From Pseudomonas indica NBRC 103045 (GTDB lineage Bacteria > Pseudomonadota > Gammaproteobacteria > Pseudomonadales > Pseudomonadaceae): a stretch of DNA of 64,000 nt. The stretch covers positions 124,001-188,000 of the forward strand of contig NZ_BDAC01000003.1 in the NCBI RefSeq assembly GCF_002091635.1. The letters are read 5' to 3'. The notes beneath the pieces are model-generated. The model made no database searches. It was not told where the DNA came from and saw nothing but the letters and a program-made list of their open reading frames with translations. A program made the translations under genes and the position numbers. This document shows, in pieces, positions 1 to 9,111 of this stretch (positions are counted from its first letter, which is position 1; the number at the start of each line of letters is the position of its first letter).

Positions 1-612
1 GGCCAGGTCTTCCTGGCGCTGGCGCAGGGCTTCGAGCAGTTGCTTCAGCGACTCGCCGAACTGCAGGCTGCGCAGGCCGGGGGTGTTCGGCGAGCTGACG
101 TTCACCGTCACGTAGCTGGCATGCGGGTAGACCTTGTCCAGACACAGCAGGTAGTCATCCACCGCGCGCTCGACCGGTGTGTCGAAATTCTTGCCGATGT
201 TGATGCCGAGCACACCCTTGTATTTCGCCGCCTTGACCCGCGCCAGCAGGTGATCGACACCCTGGTTGTTGAAGCCCATGCGATTGATGATCGCCTCGGC
301 CTCCGGCAGGCGGAACAGGCGCGGCTTCGGGTTGCCCGGCTGCGGACGCGGCGTGACGGTGCCGATCTCGATGAAACCGAAACCCAGCTGGGCGAAACCG
401 TCGATGGCATCGCCGTTCTTGTCCAACCCCGCCGCCAACCCGACCGGATTGGGGAAATCCAGGCCCATCACCCGCACCGGCAGGCTCGGCACCGGCTTGC
501 TCAGCAGGCGATTGAGCCCCAGGCGTCCGCCGGCCCCGATCAGGTCGATGGACAGTTCATGGGAGGTTTCCGGGGACAGTTTGAACAGGAGATCGCGGGC
601 CAGGCTGTACAT
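1..612 (-). CDS. pyrD: Dihydroorotate dehydrogenase (quinone), partial
   Basis: Class 2 dihydroorotate dehydrogenase, the membrane-associated FMN enzyme that oxidises dihydroorotate to orotate with quinone in pyrimidine synthesis. The ATG lies at 610-612 on the minus strand and the reading frame is open to the window edge, so the C-terminal part is missing. The N-terminal helix ([15 protein letters not shown]), the FMN-site segment around [11 protein letters not shown], the [20 protein letters not shown] stretch and the NRMGFNN and [11 protein letters not shown] motifs are all visible and typical of PyrD. The downstream DUF2835 gene is on the same strand upstream of it. Truncation is due only to the window boundary. 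Confidence 0.95.
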   Translation of the reverse strand, partial: MYSLARDLLFKLSPETSHELSIDLIGAGGRLGLNRLLSKPVPSLPVRVMGLDFPNPVGLAAGLDKNGDAIDGFAQLGFGFIEIGTVTPRPQPGNPKPRLFRLPEAEAIINRMGFNNQGVDHLLARVKAAKYKGVLGINIGKNFDTPVERAVDDYLLCLDKVYPHASYVTVNVSSPNTPGLRSLQFGESLKQLLEALRQRQEDLA

Positions 613-664
613 GGGCGAGCATCGTTGGACGAATGGGCCGGGGATTATAGCCGCCCCCTCCCGC

Positions 665-886
665 TCAGGCGAGGCGCCGCAGGGCCAGAAGCTCGCCGTC
701 GGCGTTGAATTCCAGGGCAAAGGAACCGTAGACGCCTTCGTGAGTCAGAAAGGGGCGCAGGTGATGGGCCGGCAGGCTGACCCGCCGACCATCGCGACTG
801 CGCAGCAGCACCCGATTGGCATGGCCCTGGTAGACAGCGCGCAGCCGCTCGGCGGACAAGGCGATATCCAGCAACAGGCTGGGCAT
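665..886 (-). CDS. DUF2835 family small protein
   Basis: Conserved 73-residue protein of unknown function beginning [15 protein letters not shown] and ending [10 protein letters not shown] recognise the DUF2835 pattern ([27 protein letters not shown] type core), a family commonly found beside pyrD in Pseudomonas. The ATG at 884-886 is preferred over an in-frame TTG seven codons upstream because a GAGGGG Shine-Dalgarno sits about 8-13 bases before it and family members start MPSL. It sits directly upstream of pyrD on the same strand and may be co-transcribed. No catalytic motif is visible. Confidence 0.8.
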   Translation of the reverse strand: MPSLLLDIALSAERLRAVYQGHANRVLLRSRDGRRVSLPAHHLRPFLTHEGVYGSFALEFNADGELLALRRLA

Positions 887-1031
887 GGATGGAGGTTCCC
901 CTCGCAATGATTGCGTTCAGTTTGCCACAACCCCAGGCGTTGTCAGGTTACTATTCGCTTCGCGAAGCCCGTGCGTCCCGCGTAACCCTCTGCCACACTG
1001 GCATACATGCCCCTGGAGTTTCCCTCTGGCC

Positions 1032-1907
1032 ATGAGTCTGCCCGAGCCGATGCCATCCCTGTCCTCTCGCCTTGCCGCACTGACCCAGCGTCTGGGGCTG
1101 ACCGGCCGTGCGGCACGTCATATCCTGGAACGCGCGCATGCCTTGCGCCTGCCGTTCCAGGCCCTGCCGGCCGTCAGCGACAGCATCTGGTGGCAAGCCG
1201 GGCCGCCCCTGCAATGGCTGGTTGACTTACCGCGCGGCGCCCTCTCCGGCCCGGTTCAGGAAGACAAGGCTCAGGCCCATGCCGTGCTGGTCCGGGTGGT
1301 CGAACAGAGCCAAAGCCACCTGGACGCCATCGACCTGCGCCGGATCGACGGCCTCGGCGGCGGCACAGCGGATTCGCCACCCTGCCGCACCCTCGAAGAC
1401 TACGCTGCGACCCAGGCATGTCGCTGCGTGCGCATCATCAGCTACAAGGATTTCCTGCGCGCCCTCGGCCAGCCGCTGCCCGGTTTCTCGAGCGGCGAAC
1501 CGATTGCGCTGCGCCAGGCCACCTGGCGGGGGGAACGGTTGTTCTGGGCGGGCGAGCACCATGGCGAAGCCTTCGCCTGCGCCATCGCTTATGCCCGCCG
1601 CCGCGGACTGGAGATCAGCCTGCCAGCGGAGCTGACCCGCTATCGCCTCAGCGAAGAAGGATTGGACGCCCTGCGCCTGAACTATCACGCGCTGGCCATG
1701 CCGGTTCAGTCCTGGAACGATCCGGGCTTCATGGGACTGCTGCTGGATAACGGCCTGCCCTATGCCCGCCTGTCCCTGCTGCGCACCCCAGGAGCCCCCG
1801 AAGTGTTGCTGCTGCCCCGGCAGAACCCCGAGGCCAACGCACTGGGCGAAGGACTGCACCTGGCCGGGGCTGCCGATGTGATTGCTTATCTGAAAACGTT
1901 GCTCTGA
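1032..1907 (+). CDS. Conserved hypothetical protein (possibly DUF6685 family)
   Basis: A 291-residue soluble protein with no signal peptide or membrane segment, divergent from the pyrD side. I do not recognise a catalytic fold; the position next to pyrD/DUF2835 and the length recall a Pseudomonas conserved hypothetical (perhaps DUF6685), but that is memory, not a search. Visible features are a basic N-terminal helical segment (RLAALTQRLGLTGRAARHILERAH) and a conserved-looking C-terminal half with NDPGFMGLLLDNGLPYARLSLLR. The start at 1032 (MSLPEPMPSL) is chosen over upstream in-frame codons because upstream sequence is low-quality coding; a second ATG at 1050 is also possible. Confidence 0.6.
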   Translation: MSLPEPMPSLSSRLAALTQRLGLTGRAARHILERAHALRLPFQALPAVSDSIWWQAGPPLQWLVDLPRGALSGPVQEDKAQAHAVLVRVVEQSQSHLDAIDLRRIDGLGGGTADSPPCRTLEDYAATQACRCVRIISYKDFLRALGQPLPGFSSGEPIALRQATWRGERLFWAGEHHGEAFACAIAYARRRGLEISLPAELTRYRLSEEGLDALRLNYHALAMPVQSWNDPGFMGLLLDNGLPYARLSLLRTPGAPEVLLLPRQNPEANALGEGLHLAGAADVIAYLKTLL

Positions 1908-1968
1908 TCGGCCGGCTGCCCACAAGAGAGGCGGATTCCGTCCGGCAGGCCGGAGTCCACCTCGCTCG

Positions 1969-2484
1969 TCACGTCGGCTCGCTGTCCTTTGCCTTGGCTT
2001 GAGCTTCAGCCAGGGCCTTGGCTCTTTTCGCTCTGGCCTTGCTCCTGGGCTTGGCCTCCGGCACTTCCTCTCCCTCACGCAGTGCTTCGGCTGCCTGCTG
2101 TGCTTCGGCCTCCTGCAGTTCGTTGAGGATATTCTCGTGACGCTGCTGCCACTCCTCGAAGGTCAGGTCGCTGCCCTCGAGCAACTCCGGATTGCGATTG
2201 ACCAGGTAGACCGCGGCCTTCTGCGCCGAATCGGCCACCTTCAACTCCATGGGCTTCGGGTCGAGCGGCCCTTCGTAGGAAATCCAGCGGCTGAACTCCG
2301 GGAATACACTGCAGACCTTCTGGAAATCCTCGTCATGCATGCGCTGCCAGCCGTTCTCGATATTTTCCAGCCGCTTCGGTTTGATGCCGACGACCATGGA
2401 GAATTTTCGACGGCTCAGCCCCGCCAGTTCGCGCAGACCCCGCATGCGTTCGCCGGCCGAAAACATGAAGTATTTCTTATTCAT
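1969..2484 (-). CDS. XRE-type HTH repressor, phage-like
   Basis: A 171-residue DNA-binding protein. Residues about 10-50 form a lambda-Cro/XRE helix-turn-helix (GERMRGLRELAGLSRRKFSMVVGIKPKRLENIENG), the region after it (FPEFSRWISYEGPLDP) resembles phage and phage-derived regulators, and the C-terminal third is a highly basic Ala/Lys/Arg tail (KPRSKARAKRAKALAEAQAK). It is divergent from a Cox-like gene, with a perfect dyad in the promoter between them, the usual arrangement of a phage repressor that controls an excisionase/early gene. No peptidase domain for LexA-type autocleavage is seen. Specific phage family not identified. Confidence 0.72.
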   Translation of the reverse strand: MNKKYFMFSAGERMRGLRELAGLSRRKFSMVVGIKPKRLENIENGWQRMHDEDFQKVCSVFPEFSRWISYEGPLDPKPMELKVADSAQKAAVYLVNRNPELLEGSDLTFEEWQQRHENILNELQEAEAQQAAEALREGEEVPEAKPRSKARAKRAKALAEAQAKAKDSEPT

Positions 2485-2517
2485 GAAAATCCCATCCTGG
2501 GTACATCACTGAAAGCA

Positions 2518-2547
2518 TTGACTTACTAAATATTAGTAAACAAGAAT
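2518..2547 (+). promoter_or_regulatory. Promoter with embedded operator dyad
   Basis: TTGACT (2518-2523) and AAGAAT (2542-2547) are separated by 18 bases and form a good sigma-70 promoter reading rightward. The spacer contains a perfect dyad TTACTAA-ATA-TTAGTAA at 2523-2539. A repressor bound there would block RNA polymerase, so this is the likely operator for the divergent XRE protein. The arrangement is seen directly; the protein-operator link is inference. Confidence 0.6.
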
Positions 2548-2554
2548 GACGATG

Positions 2555-2575
2555 TCCGACCTGCCCGAGGTCGGA
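2555..2575 (+). promoter_or_regulatory. Hairpin/dyad at the predicted transcript start
   Basis: TCCGACCT and AGGTCGGA form a perfect 8-bp inverted repeat with a 5-base loop, immediately downstream of the predicted +1 of the rightward promoter. It could be a second operator or a 5'-leader hairpin that protects or regulates the small mRNA. It lies upstream of the chosen start at 2606. Confidence 0.45.
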
Positions 2576-2605
2576 AATGGACTTGCTCATGTTGCAGGAA
2601 GCCGC

Positions 2606-2812
2606 ATGAAACTGGAAGAACTCTCCCCAGCGCAGTTTGTTGAATACCCCCGCTACATCAGCGTGACGCGCTTCGCAGAACTGATCGGTCTGGGCGAACA
2701 GCAGGAGATCGTGGCGACATGGATAGAAAGCGGAAAATTGCCCGTCCGACGCTTCGGCAAGCAGATCCTGGTGGATCTGGAGGAGCTGGAAAGACGCATC
2801 CAACAACCTTGA
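2606..2812 (+). CDS. Cox/excisionase-like small HTH protein
   Basis: A 68-residue protein with a winged/MerR-like HTH signature: YISVTRFAELIGLGEQQEIVATWIESGKLPVRRFGKQILVDLEEL resembles AlpA/Cox/Xis proteins of temperate and filamentous phages (helix, turn, then the PxxRxGxxxLVDLxxL wing). The ATG at 2606 has a good AGGA Shine-Dalgarno 8-11 bases upstream; an in-frame ATG at 2546 exists but would lie inside the predicted -10 element, so it is rejected. It overlaps the next gene by a TTGA stop/start. Expected role: DNA-bending excision factor or early transcription regulator opposed to the XRE repressor. Confidence 0.62.
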   Translation: MKLEELSPAQFVEYPRYISVTRFAELIGLGEQQEIVATWIESGKLPVRRFGKQILVDLEELERRIQQP

Positions 2813-3066
2813 CACCCGGCGAGGTCAGCCTGCCTCGCCTCTGCCATCACGCCGTCGATCTCGCACGCGGCAAACCCATCTGGCTGAACCATGCCGAACA
2901 GGAAGCCTTTCGCTCCCTGGCCGAATTGGGTTACCTGCGTTTCCGCGATCCACAAGGTGGCCAGACGCTCTGCACCTGCCTGCACCCGGCCTTGTTCGAG
3001 TTCCACTTCTATTACCGCTGGCTGCCGGAGCATTCGCACCGTTTCAGGCCCCGGCGCGCCACCTGA
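2809..3066 (+). CDS. Small hypothetical protein, translationally coupled
   Basis: An 85-residue reading frame starting at a TTG that overlaps the TGA of the Cox-like gene (TTGA at 2809-2812), with GGAGGAGCTGGAAAG in the preceding coding sequence as ribosome site. The frame continues upstream, but the sequence before 2809 overlaps a well-supported gene. The protein has a helical N-terminus (LPRLCHHAVDLARGKPIWLNHAEQEAFRSLAELGYLRF), then a Cys/His/aromatic-rich stretch (TLCTCLHPALFEFHFYYRWLPEHSHRF) and a basic end. I do not recognise the family. Position suggests an early gene of the phage-like cassette. Confidence 0.5.
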   Translation: MTPGEVSLPRLCHHAVDLARGKPIWLNHAEQEAFRSLAELGYLRFRDPQGGQTLCTCLHPALFEFHFYYRWLPEHSHRFRPRRAT

Positions 3067-3163
3067 TCGCGACCGCCTCATGTGAAACCTCAGGCCGGTT
3101 CGAGGCTCGAATCCTGAGCCTGCCGACGAATCGGCCGGCTCGGATGCCTGAAGGAGAAATCGC

Positions 3164-4177
3164 ATGCCACGCTGGCCACTCTGCCTGATCCCGTTTCTTT
3201 GCCTGCCCACCCTGGCGAACGCCGCCCCGACCGCCGAAACGCCCAGCTATGGCGAACGGCTGGAGGGGTTCGACTATCCCTTCCCGGTCAAGACCTTTGC
3301 CTTCCAGTCCCAGGGCGAAACGCTGGAGATGGCCTACCTGGACGCCCAACCGGAACGCCCCAACGGCCGCACACTCGTGCTGCTGCACGGCAAGAACTTC
3401 TGCGCCGCCACCTGGGAAGGCAGCATCCGCGCCCTGACCCGGGCCGGCTACCGCGTGGTGGCGCCGGATCAGGTCGGCTTCTGCAAATCGACCAAGCCGA
3501 ACCACTACCAGTACAGCTTCCACCAGCTCGCAGCCAACACCCGCGCCCTGCTCGACAGTCTCGGCATCAGCCGTTTCGGCCTGATGGGGCATTCCATGGG
3601 CGGCATGCTCGCCACCCGCTATGCCCTGCTCTACCCGGAGCAGGTCGAGCAGCTCATCCTGGTCAATCCGATCGGCCTGGAAGACTGGAAAGCCCTGGGC
3701 GTGCCGTACCGCAGTGTCGACGAGTGGTTCCTGCGCGAACAACGGACCAGCGCCGACAGCATCCGCGCCTATCAGCGCACCACCTACTACGCCGGCGAAT
3801 GGCGGCCCGAATTCGAACGTTGGGTCGGCATGCAGGCAGGTCTGTTCAAGGGGCCGGGCAAGGACAAGGTGGCCTGGAACTCGGCGCTGACCTACGACAT
3901 GGTCTTCACCCAGCCGGTGCTCTACGAATTCGAAGGATTAAAAATGCCGACCCTGCTGCTGATCGGCGAACGCGACAACACGGCCATCGGCAAGGACGCC
4001 GCGCCCGAACCGTTGCGCAAGAAGCTCGGCGATTATCCGCGCCTCGCCCGGGAGGCCACCCGGCGCATTCCCGGTGCCACCCTGGTGACCTTCGCCGACC
4101 TCGGCCATTCGCCGCAGATCCAAGACCCGCAGCGCTTCCACGAAGCCTTGCTGAAGGGATTGGAAAGAGCGCAGTGA
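3164..4177 (+). CDS. Exported alpha/beta hydrolase
   Basis: A 337-residue alpha/beta-hydrolase-fold enzyme. Residues 1-20 are a cleavable signal peptide (ending ANA-AP), so it acts in the periplasm or outside. The HGKNF oxyanion loop is at 75-79, the nucleophile elbow GHSMGG at 142-147 places Ser144, and Asp271 (LIGERDNT) and His315 (DLGHSPQ) complete the triad. The lid region (about 175-255) is typical of haloperoxidase/epoxide-hydrolase-like members. AAGGAG lies just before the ATG. The substrate cannot be read from the sequence. In P. aeruginosa a hydrolase gene of this type occurs near the pyrD/DUF2835 block as far as I recall, which suggests the XRE cassette next to it was inserted. Confidence 0.88.
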   Translation: MPRWPLCLIPFLCLPTLANAAPTAETPSYGERLEGFDYPFPVKTFAFQSQGETLEMAYLDAQPERPNGRTLVLLHGKNFCAATWEGSIRALTRAGYRVVAPDQVGFCKSTKPNHYQYSFHQLAANTRALLDSLGISRFGLMGHSMGGMLATRYALLYPEQVEQLILVNPIGLEDWKALGVPYRSVDEWFLREQRTSADSIRAYQRTTYYAGEWRPEFERWVGMQAGLFKGPGKDKVAWNSALTYDMVFTQPVLYEFEGLKMPTLLLIGERDNTAIGKDAAPEPLRKKLGDYPRLAREATRRIPGATLVTFADLGHSPQIQDPQRFHEALLKGLERAQ

Positions 4178-4191
4178 TCGAAAACGCAGGA

Positions 4192-4219
4192 TAAAAAAAG
4201 CCCCGCACGAGGCGGGGCT
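4192..4219 (-). terminator. Rho-independent terminator of gdhB
   Basis: AGCCCCGC (4199-4206) and GCGGGGCT (4212-4219) form an 8-bp GC stem with a 5-base loop, followed on the minus strand by a run of seven T. It is placed 30 bases after the gdhB stop and in the orientation of gdhB. The hydrolase on the plus strand ends just before it. Confidence 0.88.
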
Positions 4220-4248
4220 GAGCACAAAGCCAATGACGCAGACGTCGA

Positions 4249-7200
4249 TCAGGGAATGCAGACGCCCTGCTTGTCGCTCTGCGCCAGATCCATCAGCTCG
4301 CGGTTGGCGACGGCATACATGGCGTAGTCGGTGCCGGTAGCCGCCCGCAGCTCGGCCAGCATGGCGCGCCAGCGCTCGACCAACGGACGGTGCTGCTCCA
4401 GCCAGAGCGCAACGCGCTCCTCGATGTCTTCCGGAGCATCGGCCAGTTGCAACACCGACACGGTGATCGCCCGCTGCTGCCAATCCAGATCGTCACGGAA
4501 GGCTTCCCGCGCCAGGGCCTGCCAGTTGTTCTCCACCGGCAGACTGGTGATCTGCTGCAGATACCAGGTCAGGTCCAGGGCACCGCCGACGGCGAAGTAG
4601 GCCGCCGCGACCTGGGCCGGGTCCTGCCCGGTGAGGTCCGCCGCTTCGAGAATCGGCAACAGGGTGTACAGGTGGCTGGTACCGGCGACCATGCGCGCCA
4701 ACAGCTCCGGCACACCGGCATCCACGTAGGTCTGGAAGCGCGCCTGCCACAACTCGCGGGTCGGGCCCTCGAGCAGTTCGTCGAGCTTCAGGCCGAGCGC
4801 GGCGATGCGCGGGCCGAAGTGGGCGACGTCACGGGCGGCATCCAGCTCGTTGCGACGGTTGCGCAGGAACCAGCGGGTCGCGCGACGGCCCAGGCGCATC
4901 AGCTCGTCCATCAGGCTCAGTTGCAGCTCGGCGGGCACTTGGTAATCCAGGGCTTCGATCTGACGGAACCAGTGCGGCAAGTGGAAGATGTCGCGCACGA
5001 TCACGTAGGCGCCGGCCACGTTGGCGGCGCTCATGCCGGTGGACTCCTTCAGGCGCTGCACGAAGGTGATGCCCATGTGATTGACCAGATCGTTGGCGAT
5101 CTGGGTGCTGACGATCTCGCGCTTCAGGCGATGGCGGCGCATGGCCTCGCCGAACGTCTCGGTCAGCAGCGCCGGGAAGGCGGTCTGCATCTCGCGGGCG
5201 AGGTAATCGTCGTCCGGCACCTGGGACTTCAGCAGCGCTTCCTTGAGGTCGATCTTGCTGTAGGAGATCAGCACCGACAGTTCGGCACGGGTCAGGCCGT
5301 GGCCGTTGGCGGCGCGTTCGATCAACTGCTCGTCGGTGGGCAGGAACTCCAGGGCGCGGTCCAGCTTGCCGGCCGCTTCCAGCGCGGCGATCAGGCGGCG
5401 GTACTCGCCGATCCGCTCGCGGGCGCGGCGTTGCGCCAGGGACAGCGCCTGGGTCTGCTTGTAGTTGTTGTTGAGCACCAGTTGACCCACGGCATCGGTC
5501 ATCTCGGCCAGCAGCTTGTTGCGCTGCTTCTCGGTCATGTCACCTGCCGCGACCACTTCGTTCAGCAGGATCTTGATGTTGACCTCATGGTCCGAGCAGT
5601 CCACGCCGCCGGCATTGTCGATGAAGTCGGTGTTGCTGGCGCCGCCATTGAGGCCATATTCCACGCGGCCCAGTTGGCTCATGCCGAGGTTGCCGCCCTC
5701 GCCCACCACCTTGGCACGCAACTCGTTACCATTGACCCGCAGGGCGTCGTTGGCCTTGTCGCCGATGTCGGCGTGGCTTTCGGTGCTGGCCTTGACGTAG
5801 GTACCGATGCCGCCGTTCCAGATCAGGTCGACCGGCGCCTTGAGCAGCGCGTTGATCAACTCGGTCGGGGTCAGCTTGTCGGCAGCGATGTCGAAGCGCT
5901 CCTTCATCTCCTTGCTGATCGCGATGCTCTTGGCGCTGCGCAGGAAAATCCCGCCACCGGCGGAAATCAGCTTGGCGTCGTAGTCGGTCCAGGACGAACG
6001 CGGCAGGTTGAACAGGCGCTGGCGCTCGGCGAAGCTCTTCTCCGCATCCGGATTCGGATCGATGAAGATGTGCATGTGGTTGAAGGCAGCCACCAGTTGC
6101 AGCTTGTCGGACAGCAGCAGGCCGTTGCCGAACACGTCGCCGGCCATGTCGCCGATACCGATGACGGTGATGTTGTCCTTCTGCACGTCCAGCCCGCGCT
6201 CGCGGAAGTGGCGCTGCACCGACACCCAGCCGCCCTTGGCGGTGATGCCCATGGCCTTGTGGTCGTAGCCGGCGGAGCCGCCCGAAGCGAAGGCATCGCC
6301 CAGCCAGAAGCCGTATTCGGCCGCGATGCCGTTGGCGATGTCGGAGAAGGTCGCGGTGCCCTTGTCGGCCGCCACCACCAGGTAGGGGTCATCCTCGTCG
6401 TGGCGCACCACGTTGGCCGGCGGCACCACCTCGCCTTCCTTCAGGTTGTCGGTGATATCCAGCAAGCCGGAGATGAAGATGCGGTAGCAGGCGATGGCCT
6501 CGGCCTGCACCTCGTCACGCGAACCACCGACGGGCAGGCGACGCGGCACGAAGCCGCCCTTGGCGCCGACCGGCACGATCACTGCGTTCTTCACCTGCTG
6601 GGCCTTGACCAGGCCGAGCACCTCGGTGCGGTAGTCCTCCTCGCGGTCGGACCAACGCAGGCCGCCACGGGCGACCTTGCCGCCACGCAGGTGCACGCCC
6701 TCGACGCGCGGCGAATAGACGAAGATTTCGAACTTCGGCACCGGACGCGGCATTTCCGGAATGGCGCGCGGGTTGAACTTGAAGCTGAAGTAGCTCTTCG
6801 CCTGGCCGCTGGCGTCCGGCTGGTAGAAGTTGGTGCGCAGGGTGGCCTTGATCAGGTCCAGGTAGCGCCGCAGGATGCGGTCTTCGTTGAGCACCGCGAC
6901 ATTGTCCAATGCGCTGAGGATGGCCTGTTCGAGCTTCTGCTGCTTGTCGTCCAGATCCTCGGCGGACAGCTTGCGCGCCAGATAGAAGCGGGTGCGGAAC
7001 AGACGCACCAGTTCCTTGGCGATATCGGTGTGGTTGATCAGGGTGCTGGCGATGTAGCCGAGGTCGAAGCCCAGGCGGATCTGCTTCATGTAGCGCGCAT
7101 AGGCACGCAACAGCGCCACGTCGCGCCAGGCCAGGCCGGCGGTCAGCACCAGGCGGTTGAAGGCATCGTTCTCCGCCGCACCGTTGCTGATATGGATGAA

Positions 7201-9111
7201 GGCATCCTGCAGGGTGTCGTTGAGCTGCTGGATATCGATGTCCACGCCTTCGGCATAGGTGAAGGCGAAGTCATGAATCCAGAACTCGCGGCCGTTCTGC
7301 TGGCGCATGCGATAGGGGAACTCGCCGAGCACGCGCAGGCCGAGGTTCTCCAGGATCGGCAGCACGTCGGACAGCGGCAGCGGGCTGTCGGCGTGGTAGA
7401 GCTTGCAATGCAGCGTCTGGCCGACCTGCGTCAGCGGCTGGTAGAAGCTCATCACCAGCGGGCGCTGGTCGCCCAGGCTGAGCAGGTGCTGCATGTCGAC
7501 CACCGCCGAGTGCGGGGCGAAACGCTCGCGGTAGCCGGCCGGGAAACCGCCCGGGAACTGAGCCAGGATCGACGTGCCCTGGGCTTCGCCGAAGCTTTCC
7601 ACCATCAGGCTGGTGTAGTCGTCCTTCCACGAACGGCAGGCCTGGATCACTTCCTGCTCGAGGCGCAGCGGATCGATCTGCACCTTGTTCTTCGGATCCA
7701 CCCGCAGGATGAACTGCACCCGCGCCAGCACCGACTCGGAGAAATAGGTCCAGAACTCGCAATCGCTGGCCTGCAGGCGCTCCATCAGCACCTGCTGGAT
7801 CTTTATGCGGATTTCCGTGGAATAGACATCACGCGGCACATAGGCCAGGCAGTAGCAGAAGCGACCGTAGGGGTCCTTGCGCAGGAACAGGCGCAGCTTG
7901 TTGCGCTCCTGAATCTGCACGATGGAAATGGCGGTGCTGAACAGCTCGTCCACCGGGGTCTGGAACAGATCGTCGCGCGGCAGCACTTCCAGCACCTGGG
8001 CCAGCTCCTTGCCCAGGTGGGCGGAGCTTTCGAAGCCGGAGCGGCGCTTGATCTCGGCGACCTTGCGGCGGATGTAGGGGATGTGATGCACGCTTTCGGC
8101 ATACACCGAAGAGGTGTAGAGGCCCATGAAGCGGCACTCCTTGACCACATTGCCCTTGCTGTCCAGCTCACGGATGGAGACGAAATCCGGGTAGGCCGGA
8201 CGGTGCACGCGGCTCGGCACCGCCGCCTTGGCGAAGGACAGCAGCAGCGGCTCGCGCAGGTAGGCCACGGCTTCCGGCTCGATGTGCAGGTCTTCCGGCT
8301 TGAGCCCGGTGCGCAGGCGCCTGGACAGGCCCAGCAGGGATTTTTCGTCGTAGACCATGTGGCCGCCGCCGGGCTGTTCGGCGACGGTGAATTCCTCATA
8401 GCCGAGGAAGGTGAAATGGTTGTCCAGCAGCCAGCCGAGGAAGACCTTGACCTCTGCCAGCTCGTCGGCGTCGACCTTCAGCTTGCTCTTGTCCAGCGCA
8501 GCCAGCAGCTCCTGGGCCTTGGCCTTCATCGGCTGGAAGTCGGTCACCGCCAGGCGTACTTCCTCGAGCACTTCCTGCAAGGCGCTTTCCAGGGCCCGCA
8601 GCTCGCCTACGTTGGCGCAGCGGTCGATCTCCAGGAACATCAGCGCTTCCTGCTGCACGCCCTCCTCCTGACTGCCCTTGGGCAGCAGTTCGAGCAATTC
8701 GCCGGCAGCGTTGCGGCGCACGCTGAGCACGCTGTTCTGCAGGGTGTGGATGCTATAGCCGCGGCGGTTCAGCTCCATGCGCACCGAGTCGACCAGGAAC
8801 GGCAGGTCGCGATGCAGCACTTCCACCGCCGTGTGGGTGGACTGCCAGCCGTGCTTCTCGTAATCCGGATTGAACACCCGCACTTCGGGCTTGGCGGGAT
8901 CGAAGTTCTCCAGCAGCCGCCAGGACGACAGCGTGCAGCCGACCAGGTCGGACAGCCGGCGCTGGATCAGTTCGTCGAGGGCGATGATGCCGAAGAATTG
9001 TTCGGCGAACAGACTCACTTGTGGCAGTGCCTGCTCGCTGACGTGCTGCGCCAGGGCCGCTTGCAGTTGATGCTGGAAGTCGGCTTTGCTGGCCGCCGTA
9101 AAGAACGCCAT
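4249..9111 (-). CDS. gdhB: NAD-specific glutamate dehydrogenase, 180-kDa type
   Basis: A 1620-residue protein of the large NAD-dependent glutamate dehydrogenase family, which deaminates L-glutamate to 2-oxoglutarate and feeds arginine/glutamate catabolism into the TCA cycle. The length matches the P. aeruginosa enzyme. The N-terminal 700 residues carry the ACT-like regulatory region; the catalytic dehydrogenase core follows, with the substrate-binding lysine in VGAKGGFVP (Lys851), the GIGDMAGDVFGNG segment near 980-990 and GGIGTYVKAS further on. The ATG at 9111 is preceded by a GGAG on the minus strand. The gene stands alone and ends in a strong terminator. Confidence 0.97.
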   Translation of the reverse strand: MAFFTAASKADFQHQLQAALAQHVSEQALPQVSLFAEQFFGIIALDELIQRRLSDLVGCTLSSWRLLENFDPAKPEVRVFNPDYEKHGWQSTHTAVEVLHRDLPFLVDSVRMELNRRGYSIHTLQNSVLSVRRNAAGELLELLPKGSQEEGVQQEALMFLEIDRCANVGELRALESALQEVLEEVRLAVTDFQPMKAKAQELLAALDKSKLKVDADELAEVKVFLGWLLDNHFTFLGYEEFTVAEQPGGGHMVYDEKSLLGLSRRLRTGLKPEDLHIEPEAVAYLREPLLLSFAKAAVPSRVHRPAYPDFVSIRELDSKGNVVKECRFMGLYTSSVYAESVHHIPYIRRKVAEIKRRSGFESSAHLGKELAQVLEVLPRDDLFQTPVDELFSTAISIVQIQERNKLRLFLRKDPYGRFCYCLAYVPRDVYSTEIRIKIQQVLMERLQASDCEFWTYFSESVLARVQFILRVDPKNKVQIDPLRLEQEVIQACRSWKDDYTSLMVESFGEAQGTSILAQFPGGFPAGYRERFAPHSAVVDMQHLLSLGDQRPLVMSFYQPLTQVGQTLHCKLYHADSPLPLSDVLPILENLGLRVLGEFPYRMRQQNGREFWIHDFAFTYAEGVDIDIQQLNDTLQDAFIHISNGAAENDAFNRLVLTAGLAWRDVALLRAYARYMKQIRLGFDLGYIASTLINHTDIAKELVRLFRTRFYLARKLSAEDLDDKQQKLEQAILSALDNVAVLNEDRILRRYLDLIKATLRTNFYQPDASGQAKSYFSFKFNPRAIPEMPRPVPKFEIFVYSPRVEGVHLRGGKVARGGLRWSDREEDYRTEVLGLVKAQQVKNAVIVPVGAKGGFVPRRLPVGGSRDEVQAEAIACYRIFISGLLDITDNLKEGEVVPPANVVRHDEDDPYLVVAADKGTATFSDIANGIAAEYGFWLGDAFASGGSAGYDHKAMGITAKGGWVSVQRHFRERGLDVQKDNITVIGIGDMAGDVFGNGLLLSDKLQLVAAFNHMHIFIDPNPDAEKSFAERQRLFNLPRSSWTDYDAKLISAGGGIFLRSAKSIAISKEMKERFDIAADKLTPTELINALLKAPVDLIWNGGIGTYVKASTESHADIGDKANDALRVNGNELRAKVVGEGGNLGMSQLGRVEYGLNGGASNTDFIDNAGGVDCSDHEVNIKILLNEVVAAGDMTEKQRNKLLAEMTDAVGQLVLNNNYKQTQALSLAQRRARERIGEYRRLIAALEAAGKLDRALEFLPTDEQLIERAANGHGLTRAELSVLISYSKIDLKEALLKSQVPDDDYLAREMQTAFPALLTETFGEAMRRHRLKREIVSTQIANDLVNHMGITFVQRLKESTGMSAANVAGAYVIVRDIFHLPHWFRQIEALDYQVPAELQLSLMDELMRLGRRATRWFLRNRRNELDAARDVAHFGPRIAALGLKLDELLEGPTRELWQARFQTYVDAGVPELLARMVAGTSHLYTLLPILEAADLTGQDPAQVAAAYFAVGGALDLTWYLQQITSLPVENNWQALAREAFRDDLDWQQRAITVSVLQLADAPEDIEERVALWLEQHRPLVERWRAMLAELRAATGTDYAMYAVANRELMDLAQSDKQGVCIP

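Noticed and set aside
1969-2812. XRE/Cox-like pair as a toxin-antitoxin system
   Set aside because: The genes are divergent, not in an operon, and the small one is a DNA-binding fold rather than a toxin; a phage-type switch explains it better.
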